Positions 23,420 through 33,865 are shown, counted from the stretch's first letter. The stretch is DNA of 64,000 nucleotides from Bugulina stolonifera (GCA_935421135.1 OW285192.1:4507501-4571500), one strand, 5' to 3'. The notes: generated by a model not told the origin, from the letters alone. A program made the numbers and translations.

Positions 23420-24151
23420 TGTTATAACTAAAATTGGGGGTTTTGGTATTGTCAGTTATAACATTTAATTGGAGCCAAAGCACTTAGGACTCACCAGCTG
23501 TACGTAGTATGTAGTAGTAGTACGCTGTCTGTAGGTCCTATTGTCAGCACCTTGATCTCCAATGTAGTAAGCTGTGTGGGGTAGGTTCTGGTTCTGTGGT
23601 CTAGGATGTGGCGGTGTCGACTCTATTCCAAGGTCTACAACGAGATAGTTGTTCCGCCTATATCCTTACTCCTTAGTACGCATTGATATGAGTTACTGGG
23701 TAGCCTACGATCCACCTACACTCCACACGCTCCACACTATTGTAGTTTAGTTTAGTTTTTAGTGTTTTTGTTTTTAGTGTTTTATTGGTTTTTATTTGGT
23801 TTTCTATTTTGTAGTTTTTCTTCTATTTTCGTGTTTTCTACTAGCTTATACATTTGTATAATATGTATGTGTAACGTCTATGTAGTCGTCCACTCTTGTC
23901 ACTGTGTGACTTATCTACAGGTATGTCGACAGTCTATACTGCTGTCTCTCCATGCCTCATTTTCACAGTCTACTCTAGGTATCTGTCTATCTATTTCTCT
24001 ACTGAGACTACTCTACAGTGTAGGTACTCCTCTCCTATATATACCTGTCCTATCTACAGTCAGCCAATCAATTTTAGTGAGGAGTTACATTCTCTTAAGT
24101 GCGCAAGAGTGGACAACTCTTAAATATACTAATTGTCACTATTTATATGCA
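23420..24151. repeat. LTR-like direct repeat, left copy
   Basis: A 732-bp block beginning TGTTATAAC and ending TGCA is repeated in the same orientation at 44201-44922 with a few percent divergence and small indels. TG...CA ends suggest a long terminal repeat. I see no primer-binding site after it and no matching 5-bp duplication, so it could also be two copies of another repeat family. The reading frames inside it are weak. Confidence 0.55.
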
Positions 24152-24201
24152 ACAATGTTGTTGTGGGCAAGACAAGGGGTTCTCAATCTAAAATGCCTAT
24201 G

Positions 24202-24745
24202 AGTAGTATAGTCAGTGCAGATCTACACAGACACCCGGCCCTTTCCGCGTCGTATTAGCCCTAGATCCAAAAACTCCCCGGGCGGACGACCACCCCACCC
24301 GTCCTCTCGCCCCTCCTCTCCCCTAAACCTCACTCTATGTGCAAAGCCCTAGAACCTACTCCCCCCCATCGCGGGTGGGGTTTCAAAAACCTCATCGGCT
24401 GTTCCGCGGAACCCAGTCTAAAGAGCAAACCCCTCGCCCCGTCCCACGGCTCGGGCGAGGGGGCGCGCGCGTACGCGCGCGCCCCCCCGCCCCGCGAACC
24501 CCACCCGTCCTCCCTCCACCCGTCCCCGCCCCTCCCCACCCCTCCCCACCCCAAACCCCTCCGCCTCGCCCTCCGCCTCGCGGCGGTTCTCGTTCGCGAG
24601 TCCAGCCGTGGCCCCACGCCGCCCTCCCCCCGCCCATCCCCCGCCCCTCCCCCGCCCTCCCGCCCCAACGACCCGTCGCGACCCTCGCGGGCGGACCGTC
24701 GGCTGGAGTAGGGTGAAGCGAAGGAAAATACGGGTTAGAGTAATG
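24202..24745 (+). repeat. Terminal inverted repeat, left, copy A
   Basis: This 544-bp segment matches the reverse complement of 33315-33859. It is strikingly GC-rich against an AT-rich host and includes a 28-bp perfect palindrome (24459-24486) around CGCGTACGCG. Long frames across it on both strands come from GC bias and appear in all four repeats of the window; I do not treat them as genes. Confidence 0.93.
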
Positions 24746-24769
24746 GTGTGTGATGTATTCTAGAATAGA

Positions 24770-25165
24770 TGATATACGACTATGAAAATATGAGTCAGGG
24801 TAATGATACACGAGTTTGTTTTAATTTTCAATGCGTTTGAGAGTAATAATATAAAATCAATCGATAAAAAACTTGATATGTGACTACGAAAAATATGAGT
24901 AAGGGTAATGATACGCGAGTTTGTTTTAATTTTCAATACGTTTGAGAGTAATAATATAAAATCAAGCGATAAAAAACTTGATATACGACTATGAAAAATA
25001 TGAGTAAGGGTAATGATACACGAGTTTGTTTTAATTTTCAATACGTTTGAGAGTAATAATATAAAATCAATCGATAAAAACCGATATACGACTATGAAAA
25101 ATATGAGTAAGGCTAACGATACACGAGTTTGAGAGTAATAATATAAAATCAATTGATAAGTAGAC
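24770..25165. repeat. Subterminal ~120-bp AT-rich repeats, copy A
   Basis: Three to four imperfect units share ATACACGAGTTTGTTTTAA, CGTTTGAGAGTAATAATATA, ATCAATCGATAAAAA and GACTA(T/C)GAAAAATATGAGT. They fill the space between the inverted repeat and the end of the leftward gene. They could hold transcription termination signals or protein-binding sites; neither is shown. Confidence 0.8.
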
Positions 25166-25197
25166 ACGAATGAGTGTGAATGACAAAAGTTTTTGCC

Positions 25198-26512
25198 TCA
25201 AAACTGTGCAGTGGCGGGGAGGAGACGCTCGCCGAGGATGGAGTCTAGAATGGCACAATCGTAGAATGTTCTCCCGCTCTTGGAAGTCTTCTGTCCCTTG
25301 TACACCATCACGGAGGGGAGGAGCTCTTTCATCGAAACTGCCAGACGTCCCGGAAGGAAGACTTCTCCCTTTTTTTCTTCGTTTCCAATCCGGCACTCGT
25401 AGGTGGCAATGGAGTTGCTCGCATTATCACCATCACCGCATCTTGGGACGTATGTGGGTCGGAGCGCGGTCACCACCAGCACAGAACCAACGGGGAAGGA
25501 AGATAGCGTTTGCACTCGAAAAAATTCTTCCAACTGGGCCAAGGTCTTCTTTCTCAAGTCACCGGCCAGCTTTTTCATGGCTGCTCCTGGCAGGGAGCAC
25601 ACGCTCTCGATACGGTTGAATGTGTTTTGTCCTTTAGCGGTCTCCTGCTGTCCCAAGTACACCATGATCCTAGGTGGAAGGGTAAGGTCCTTTAGCTCCT
25701 CTTCTTTGACATCCGCTAGCTTGGGCATGGCGTGACGAATGTTGGTGTGAAAGCTGATGCAATGTCTCATCCCCTTGTCATCCACATAGCTTGCCCTGGC
25801 TAAGAATGCTTTTCCGAATGCCGTTTCAACCACCGAACCTCCACTCACTTCTAGCACAGTTCCTGGCTCTAGCTCCGACAGCTTCACCGTTGTCTGCAGA
25901 GAGCTCCTCTTCTCCGCTCCCATGCTCCTACAATAATGAAAGTGGTGTATATAGATCCGACAAAGTGGTTAAACGGGAGAAAGATAGTACGGTAATTTAT
26001 AGATATACGAATAGGGCTACTTACATTAGGGTTGCCGCCACTGCACGAGCTTTCTCCAGGCTTAGTCCCCCGCTCTTTTTCTTCCCCTTGCAAGGGGACT
26101 TGGTAGCTTTTTTTCCCTTCGTCGTCTCACCACCATCCATTTCTTCCGTAGCCGTATCGGCTCCGTGGCCATCATCATCATCATCTGATATTACAATCAC
26201 CTGGGGTTTCTTTTTTTTCTTAGCACAGATTTCATCTCCTTTTGGGTTCTTCCTCTTCTTGGTTGTTGTGGTCTCGCCCCTATCCGAGGCCCGCTCCGGG
26301 GAGGACGGAGAGTCCGCCATGTTAGAAAGATCCTTTCGGGCAAGACTCCCCACTCCTATTATTTTCCCCTTCTTCCGTGCCTCTTTTAACGCATCCACCT
26401 CTTCTTTCCTCTTCTGACTGCACTCTTCTTCTTCAATAATTCCATCCATTTGTGAGTCCGTTAAGCCCGCAAATAACTCTTCTTGGTTCTGGACTATGTT
26501 GTCAGTATCCAT
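25198..26512 (-). CDS. Unknown protein with duplicated OB-like module, copy A
   Basis: Two exons on the minus strand: 26512-26025 and 25927-25198, joined over a GT-AG intron (AT|G codon), about 405 residues. The N-terminal ~160 residues are charged and lysine-rich, with a KKKRK-like nuclear-localisation cluster and a DDDDD run, and look disordered. The C-terminal ~240 residues contain two related modules, each with a G-T/S-V-L-V strand, a basic/acidic middle and a closing motif (MVYLGQQ in the first, MVYKGQK in the second) before a conserved aromatic strand. The repeat pattern suggests tandem small beta-barrels, so a single-stranded-DNA-binding role beside the polymerase is my inference, not a recognised family match. 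A TATAAA box precedes it. Confidence 0.7.
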
Positions 26513-26595
26513 TGATAATGTACTATTGTAGTAGTGTTCCTGTACAGTAGTGATGTGCTGAACTTTGAATGCTGAGACTGTGATCCCACTCTCCC

Positions 26596-26602
26596 TTTAT
26601 AC
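26596..26602 (-). promoter_or_regulatory. TATA box of the leftward gene, copy A
   Basis: On the minus strand TGTATAAAGGGAG lies about 85 bases before the ATG at 26512, a normal distance for a TATA box plus a short leader. The same site occurs in copy B at 41478-41483. Confidence 0.65.
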
Positions 26603-26644
26603 ATCTGCTCATTTCTTGACTCCTCCCTTTTTATTATCCAATCC

Positions 26645-27412
26645 CAATGTGTCCCGATGCATCCCGATGTGAATCCGAAGCTTCCCGATGCATCCCGATG
26701 TGATTCCGAAGCTTCCCGATGCATCCCGATGTGAATCCGAAGCTTCCCGATGCATCCCGATGTGATTCCGAAGCTTCCCGATGCATCCCGATGCATCCCG
26801 ATGTGATTCCGAAGCTTCCCGATGCATCCCGATGTGAATCCGAAGCTTCCCGATGCATCCCGATGTGATTCCGAAGCTTCCCGATGCATCCCGATGTGAT
26901 TCCGAAGCTTCCCGATGCATCCCGATGCATCCCGATGTGATTCCGAAGCTTCCCGATGCATCCCGATGTGAATCCGAAGCTTCCCGATGCATCCCGATGT
27001 GATTCCGAAGCTTCCCGATGCATCCCGATGTGATTCCGAAGCTTCCCGATGCATCCCGATGTGTCCCGATGTGTCAATTCACATCGGGGTGCATCGGGGT
27101 GCATCGGGATGCATCGGGAAGCTTCGGAATCACATCGGGATGCATCGGGAAGCTTCGGATTCACATCGGGATGCATCGGGAAGCTTCGGAATCACATCGG
27201 GATGCATCGGGAAGCTTCGGATTCACATCGGGATGCATCGGGAAGCTTCGGAATCACATCGGGATGCATCGGGAAGCTTCGGATTCACATCGGGATGCAT
27301 CGGGAAGCTTCGGATTCACATCGGGATGCATCGGGAAGCTTCGGAATCACATCGGGATGCATCGGGAAGCTTCGGATTCACATCGGGATGCATCGGATTC
27401 ACATCGGGGTGG
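26645..27412. repeat. Inverted array of ~31-bp palindromic repeats, copy A
   Basis: Units of about 31 bp combine CATCCCGATGTGA(T/A)TCCG, AAGCTT and CCCGATG. To the left of about 27075 they run in one orientation, to the right in the reverse complement, so the whole array is an imperfect palindrome with ~400-bp arms. Units also contain short palindromes (AAGCTT, GATGCATC). The array sits exactly between the two divergent promoters. All reading frames in it are repeat artefacts. Likely roles are enhancer, replication origin or cruciform; none is shown. Confidence 0.92.
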
Positions 27413-27440
27413 TATTGCCAAGGGTGGGGAAATGGTTAGA

Positions 27441-27467
27441 CTCCGCCCACTGAATACTACTATTTAA
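27441..27467 (+). promoter_or_regulatory. GC box and TATA-like site before the polymerase, copy A
   Basis: CTCCGCCCAC (GC-box-like, 27441-27450) and TATTTAAG (27461) lie just outside the palindromic array and about 30 bases before the leader exon. The first ATG downstream, at 27493, opens a short upstream frame. Confidence 0.5.
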
Positions 27468-27471
27468 GGTA

Positions 27472-27770
27472 TGAGTTTCTCACTCTAGCAGTATGAACAA
27501 TCAGCCTCTGGTCAACAGAGTGAGAGTAAACAGAGACAGCTACCTACTAGTCAGCACCTGATCAGAGATGTCAACAAGTACAACATAAGGTTAGTGCTAA
27601 ATAGGGTAATCGGCAGCAATTGTGAAGTGTCTATTGTATATAACGCTATTGAGCCAAAAACAAAAAAAATTAACTTACACCCTACTACTATATATTTTTT
27701 ATAGGGAGACTAAACAGAGACACCTACCTACTAGTCAGCACCTGATCAGAGATGTCAACAAGTAAAAAAG
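27472..27770 (+). promoter_or_regulatory. Duplicated leader exons of the polymerase gene, copy A
   Basis: Exon 27472-27589 and exon 27705-27770 end alike: both contain CTACTAGTCAGCACCTGATC and ATGTCAACAAGTA, and both are followed by GTTAGTGCTAAAT. The first copy's ATG frame closes after six codons (TAA), while the second runs through its donor into the polymerase. The leader thus seems to have been duplicated with its intron. Confidence 0.6.
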
Positions 27771-30700
27771 GTTAGTGCTAAATGAGGTAGTTGGTAACAA
27801 TTGTGGATTGCTAATAGTAGTATGAGGTAAAAGAATAACTTACACCCTACTATTTTGTATTTTTATAGGGGGGGAGAGCTCTCGTCAGGCCGAGCACACT
27901 TGTCAACTATGCGGTCTGGTTCTCAAAACAGCGTTTTCTCTAGACAGGCACACGAAGAGAATGCATGCACAGGCTCACCCACACAAGTGCCCGGTTTGTG
28001 GTGGATGTTTTGATGGGAGGAGAAAGCTAGGTCATCACATGAGACGATTTCATAGCGAGGCCAAGGCGGAAAAAGATGAGGGGGATGCAGAGAAGTTTGA
28101 TGATGTTTTCTGGTCCAAACCTCCAACAGCTGAAGAGGGGGATGAGATGGGGGTGCTACTAGCCCGCTATTGGAGCTCGATCAGGTCCACAATACACTCT
28201 CGTCCTGTAGAAGACATTCTCAACGTTCGAGTGTGGAGAGGGGAATGTGAAGATGAAGGAGATGAAGAGGTGTGGACTAAATTGAGAGCGATGTGGAAGA
28301 GAGTACCTTGTACTGTGAAGATTAACTGTAGCGCTGGAGTCATCCTCGAGCATAAGACCAGTGGAGAGTTGCGCTACTTTCACTCATCAAGCAACAATGC
28401 CGCGTTCTTCCCCAAGCCAAGACTGATCAGAGCAGAGAATGAGATGAGAGAGTTTTGCGAATCTGTGCAGGAGCTCGACTTGAGAGAGAGGTCAGCACAA
28501 AGGAGACCGAATACCGCTTGGGCTTTACGTCACATTGCGAATCTGACATTCTACATCTATAAACTCCTAGAGATTGGCAAGGTGGGCGGTGTAGTGAGCA
28601 AACTCCCAGACTACATACTTAACAACCGACATGTGATAGCACTAGATGTAGACTTTTGGGCCAGAGGAGGTGCCCGTCCCTACCCAGACAAATTGTGTTT
28701 CTTTAGATGTTTGGCCATGATGTATGACTGTAACTGCGACCCAAAGAAGGGATGTTGCTGTCATCGCCCCTCTCAGACCACAACACATCGCTTGTTTAAA
28801 CAATACATGAGACAATCTAGATCTTCTTCCCCACCCTCATCAACTTTGTCAGACTTTCCCGGGGTGGGCGCGAGTGATCTGCTGGCCTTGGAAGATCATT
28901 TTGACATATCTATAATAGTCTTCTGCCTAACTGATGAGGGGGTAGCTCCGATAGTTTGGTCATCTGGGGCACGAAACAAAGCCCGTAAACTCTTTGTCAA
29001 CATGTACGAAAAACACTTCAGCTGGATAAAGAATGTTGATTCGTTTGCCAGATGTTTCACCTGCAAGTTGTGCGATGGCGCTTTCACACGTTTGTCCAGC
29101 CTACGGCGACATAAGTGCTCGCCAGAGGAAGCATCGGTGTTTGTTTTCCCTGGTGGAACGTTTGGACCCCCGCCAACCATATTCACAAAACTCAAGCGAG
29201 TGGCGGGAATAGAGGTGGTGAACCCCGACCTCTTATACTACCCCTACTATATCACCTATGATATTGAATGCTTCATGCCAAAAGACAACCTACAAACTAA
29301 CACCTCCACAATGACTTTTAGTGCAAGACACGAGTTACTGAGCATATCTGTATGTTCTAACGTCCCGGGGTTTGAGCAGGCCAAGTGCTTTGTGAGGAGT
29401 GTCGACAGCAAGGATGGAACGAAGTGCATTCGTCAATTCGTCCACTACATAGCAAAGATTGCTGACGTGGCAGGAGATTTGTTCGGAGAAAGATTCCGGG
29501 ATGTACGCAAGCGACTCTCTACTTTCCTTGCGGATCGGGCGGATAGAGAAGAAGCCTTTGCTGACGAAAAGTTCTCTAACGTCTCGACTTACAGGGTGAA
29601 GTCCGGTCTCTCCGGATTAGAAAGAGAGTTAGAACAGCACATCTCCAGCGTTCCGGTGGTTGGTTTCAACTCACAAAAGTATGACCTAAATATACTAAAG
29701 GGACCTTTGCTTCGCTCTCTACAAGAGGAGGAGGGAGAAGATTTTGTCTTCATCGTTAAGCGTGTTAACAGTATGTCCTGCGTGGAGAGTAGACGTTTTA
29801 GGTTCCTTGACATATGCAACTTTATCGCACCGGGCTTCAACTACTCCAAATACTTGAAGGCATTTGGCGTGTCAGAGAGTAAGGGATTCTTTCCTTACGA
29901 CTGGGTAGATTCCCTGAGAAGGTTGGATTATTATGGACTCCCTCCCCGAGAGAGTTTTTTCAACTCGCTGACTCAGCAAGAATTGAGCGAGCAAGATTAT
30001 CACCACTGTCAGGTCGTGTGGGAAAGAGAGAACATGGAAACGTTCAGGGATTTTCTCATCTGGTACAACAACCTCGATGTGGCCCCATTCATCGAGGCCA
30101 TTGCACGTCAGAGCTCTATCTATCGACAAAAGGGTATTGACATGTTGAAATCCGCAATCTCGCTTCCAGGCTTGGCTATCAGATGGTTGTTTATGGAGGT
30201 GGAGGCCCGACCTTATGGCTACTCTCCTCCACAAGCCGCTCTTCCGCTGCATAGGTTAATGTCTCTCCGAGACGAACTTTGCAACTCGCAACCCATATGT
30301 CTGTTCGATGAGGAGAGCAAAAGTCTGTACCATACTCTTCGCGATAACCTCGTGGGAGGGCCAAGCATTATCTTTCACAGACATCATGAAGTTGGAGTGA
30401 CCTCTATTCGAGAGAAGATGTATGGCACATCCGCAAAACCCTGTAGGTCCATTCTGGGAGTTGATGCCAACGCCCTCTACCTATACTGTATGATGGGGAA
30501 TATGCCTACGGGTTATCCCAGGCGGAGGCTAGAGAGCCGAGGCTTTGCTCTAGAACCTATTAAAAAGTTCAGCAAAGTGGCGCATGGTTGGTTAGAGTTC
30601 CAATCGTGGAAGAGAGGAGAGGTCATCCTTCACCAACAGAATGGAGGAGAAATGAGGATAGGCTGTCACAACCTACCAGTGGATGGTTATAGCGAACAGA

Positions 30701-32840
30701 GTCGGACGGTGTACCAATTCCACGGTTGCTACTGGCATGGGCACGAGTGCGAGCTAGGAGGGAACGGAAAAGGTGTCAGAAACATGACGAATGAAGAGCT
30801 CCGGGTGGACACTGCAAGGAAAGAAGATTACATCAAGGCTCTAGGCTATAAGCTCATCACCACTCGGCAGTGTGAGTGGGAAGCGCGAGTTCGTTCGGAT
30901 GTAGAAGTTAGGACATTTCTCGCCATCTTCTTTTCTTCTCTCTATCCGGAGAGGGGTTACGTCAACCTCGATAAGATAATCAATAACATTCGTAGTGGAG
31001 AGTACTATGGTTTAGTGGAGTGTGACATTTCCGTACCCGAAGAGCTAAAAGCGAAGTTCTCTGAGATGGCACCTATTTTCAAGAATATAAACGTGGGAAG
31101 AGAACACCTTAGCGAACACATGCGCGCTTTTGCCGAACAGAACGGATTCTTGAAGAGACCTCAGCGAATGCTCGTGGGGAGTCTTTTTGGCGAGCGAATC
31201 ACACTACTCTCCGATCTGGCTAGATGGTATCTAGATCAAGGTTTGATAATTACCAGGATCTATCAGTTTGTTCACTTTATCCCACGAGCCATCTACAAAG
31301 ACTTTGGTTCTTCGGTCTCAGACGCAAGAAGAGGTGGGGATGTGAACCCCGACCTGGCCCTCTTGGCCAGCACCAGCAAGCTCGTTGGGAATTCAGCCTA
31401 CGGAAAGACCATAACAAATAAAGAGAAACATAAGACTGTCAAGTATGTGGAGACAGTAGAGGAGGCGGCTGTCAAAGTGAGGAGTAGGCACTTTTCTAGT
31501 CTAAACGAAGTTGATGAAAACTACTTTGAGATAGAGCTTCACAAGAAAAAGGCAAGTGTTGACAATCTTTTTTTTTTATTTTGATTCTTGATTTGACGAA
31601 ACTTTTTCTGAGTGGTAGGGTAAACTCTCTCTCTCTCTTTCTTTCTTTTAGATTCGAATGGATGTTCCATCTGTCGTAGGATTCGTTATCCTCCAGAGAG
31701 CCAAGTTGAGAATGCTAGAATTCTACTACGACTTTATGGATAGGTAAGTAGCACTAGACTATACAAAGATTTTATCAAATCCTTCTCTATTTATTCTTTG
31801 GTGTCAACCCCAACCCCCCCCCCCCTACAACCCGTCCGTTTTATTTTCACAGATTCGTCAGCAGAGAGGACTTTGAGTACGTAGAAATGGACACGGATAG
31901 CGCTTACATGGCTCTGAGTGCTCGTAGTATAGATGAGGTCATCCGAAAAGATAAAAAAGAAGAGTTCTACAGAGAATATGGTAGATGGTTTCCCAGACCC
32001 TTCTGCGATAGGCACAAGGAAGACTTTATCACGACCAAGGTGCTTGGCCAAGAGTGGGAGATGAGGGAATGTTGTGAGAAGGTGCAACGATACGAAACAC
32101 GAACCCCCGGCCTGTTTAAGGAGGAGTTTCGGGGGGAGGGGGTCATCGCGCTCAACTCAAAAACATACTTTTGCTGGTCCGCTGATGGTGATAGCAAGTA
32201 TAGCAGCAAAGGACTAAACAAAAGAGGAAACGCCCTAACCAAAGAGAAGTTCCTCTCCGTGCTCAGGACAGGGGAGTCGGTGAGAGGGGACAATCGGGGT
32301 TTTATCAGAAGAGGAAACCAAACGTATAGCTACACCCAGCTAAAGACCGGACTCACCTACTTCTATGGTAAGCGGAAGGTTGCAGAAGACGGGGTGAGTA
32401 CGAGTCCTATAGAATGCTAGTACTGATTTCTCGGAGATGAGACTACTTCATTCGATAAATTGGAGAGTAAACGAACAGTGCATCATAACCCTTGTACATA
32501 TACCCGTATAATTTTTTTCACATTCACTCTCTATTGTAAGGGGTCTCCGTCCTCAAAACGGAGGGTTTACCGGTTGTAGCCTTAAAACCGAGCAATAAAA
32601 CACTAGCTAATACATTAAAAACCATTTACCTCTCCAAACCAAAGGGGTAGACGATACTAGCGCAGCTTCCGCTCATACTCACCCCTTATCAGTTCACATT
32701 TCTTCTATTGTCTTCATTCGTAGGTGGGGGGTGACATCGCACGCGCACGATGCGCTCTCTCCCTATCGGAGTTTGCTACCCGGGGGAAAGTGGACGCGGT
32801 GGTCAAAGAAATTGGTGGCGAGTCAACGACATCATCGTAG
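27752..32840 (+). CDS. Protein-primed family B DNA polymerase, copy A
   Basis: Replicative polymerase of the Polinton/viral pPolB type. Exons: 27752-27770, 27869-31551, 31652-31743, 31853-32393, 32724-32840; the second intron is GC-AG (donor 31552). The start is ATG 27752 because the C2H2 finger (CQLC...H...H) begins upstream of the in-frame ATG at 27961; one splice restores it. Domains in order: two C2H2 fingers, a CFFRCLA-containing region that may be OTU-like, a third CxxC...HxxC finger near 29065-29115, 3'-5' exonuclease motifs DIE (29260), NxxxYD (29668-29685) and YNNLD (30064-30078), polymerase motif A DANALYL (30463), motif B K..GNSAYG (31378-31404), motif C DTDS (31890-31901). Motif C lies only in the fourth exon. 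The last exon and stop are less certain. Confidence 0.88.
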
Positions 32841-32855
32841 AGGCGGGTCTATTTG

Positions 32856-32908
<53 letters not shown>

Positions 32909-33314
32909 CGATGGCGATGAGAAGACAAGCGTCCATCTATCCCGTTTATCTATTTCTATTTCTACCCCTCCGAGCGATGATGTCGTCGGCTAACCTCCTC
33001 GCGAAGTCTACGGTTTGAAGCGCGGAAGAGCCACCGCCTTCACTTTCTCTCGCCGCTCGTCACGGGGACGGGCGATTTCCCTAGGGGAGGGTCCGGGGAA
33101 AATGAGGGTTAAGACGCGAGTCTTTCATCGAAGGTCCGGGGGCGCTCGAACGGAGGAGCGCGCGAGTGCGGTGTCACCCCGACCAGTTCAGTCTCAACAG
33201 TCCCCGGCGAAGAAATCATCCGGAAACACCACCACCACCACTCGGTAAGTTTTTTATAGTAGTATAGTCAGCGTCGTAAACTCTGCACGGGCACTCCGCA
33301 CGGGTGTAGCCTAT
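32841..33314 (+). other. Region between polymerase and right inverted repeat, copy A
   Basis: It holds a GAT/ATG trinucleotide run (32862-32906) and an arginine/serine-rich frame of 77 codons at 33015-33248, ending next to a donor-like GTAAGT. The frame is identical in copy B, but with no homology or start context I do not call it a gene. It also contains an internal copy of the element terminus (33258-33273). Confidence 0.4.
33258..33273 (+). repeat. Internal copy of the element terminus, copy A
   Basis: AGTAGTATAGTCAGCG matches the first 14 bases of the element ends. It lies 57 bases inside the inner edge of the right inverted repeat, facing it, so 33258-33859 is itself bounded by inverted terminus motifs. 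Confidence 0.7.
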
Positions 33315-33859
33315 CATTACTCTAACCCGTATTTTCCTTCGCTTCACCCTACTCCAGCCGACGGTCCGCCCGCGAGGGTCGCGACGGGTCGTTGGGGCGG
33401 GAGGGCGGGGGAGGGGCGGGGGATGGGCGGGGGGGAGGGCGGCGTGGGGCCACGGCTGGACTCGCGAACGAGAACCGCCGCGAGGCGGAGGGCGAGGCGG
33501 AGGGGTTTGGGGTGGGGAGGGGTGGGGAGGGGCGGGGACGGGTGGAGGGAGGACGGGTGGGGTTCGCGGGGCGGGGGGGCGCGCGCGTACGCGCGCGCCC
33601 CCTCGCCCGAGCCGTGGGACGGGGCGAGGGGTTTGCTCTTTAGACTGGGTTCCGCGGAACAGCCGATGAGGTTTTTGAAACCCCACCCGCGATGGGGGGG
33701 AGTAGGTTCTAGGGCTTTGCACATAGAGTGAGGTTTAGGGGAGAGGAGGGGCGAGAGGACGGGTGGGGTGGTCGTCCGCCCGGGGAGTTTTTGGATCTAG
33801 GGCTAATACGACGCGGAAAGGGCCGGGTGTCTGTGTAGATCTGCACTGACTATACTACT
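33315..33859 (-). repeat. Terminal inverted repeat, right, copy A
   Basis: Reverse complement of 24202-24745, apart from a length change in a G run. Confidence 0.93.
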
Positions 33860-33865
33860 CCTATG

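Larger units (their letters stand above)
24202..33859 (+). mobile_element. Polinton/Maverick-like element, copy A (9658 bp)
   Basis: The ends are perfect inverted AGTAGTATAGTCAGTGCAGA, and 6-bp target duplications CCTATG lie at 24196-24201 and 33860-33865. Terminal inverted repeats are ~545 bp and GC-rich. A 6-bp duplication, long inverted repeats, an AG start and a protein-primed family B polymerase are together the Polinton hallmark. Unlike usual 15-20 kb Polintons, this one has only two recognisable genes and lacks visible integrase, capsid, ATPase and protease genes. Order: inverted repeat, AT-rich subterminal repeats, leftward gene, palindromic array, polymerase, GAT-repeat region, inverted repeat. 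Confidence 0.88.

Noticed and set aside
24330..24811. Pro/Arg- and Gly/Arg-rich frames in the inverted repeats
   Set aside because: GC-rich inverted repeats leave both strands open; the same frames occur in all four inverted repeats and lack any domain.
26494..27467. Set of 127-186 codon frames (HREAS-type peptides)
   Set aside because: All arise from the inverted 31-bp array; both strands and several frames give similar peptides.
28935..28960. CTGATGAG in the polymerase as another hammerhead
   Set aside because: No GAAA or complementary stems at the required spacing.
33015..33248. 77-codon basic frame near the polymerase 3' end
   Set aside because: No homology and overlaps alternative splice signals; conserved only because the copies are near-identical.
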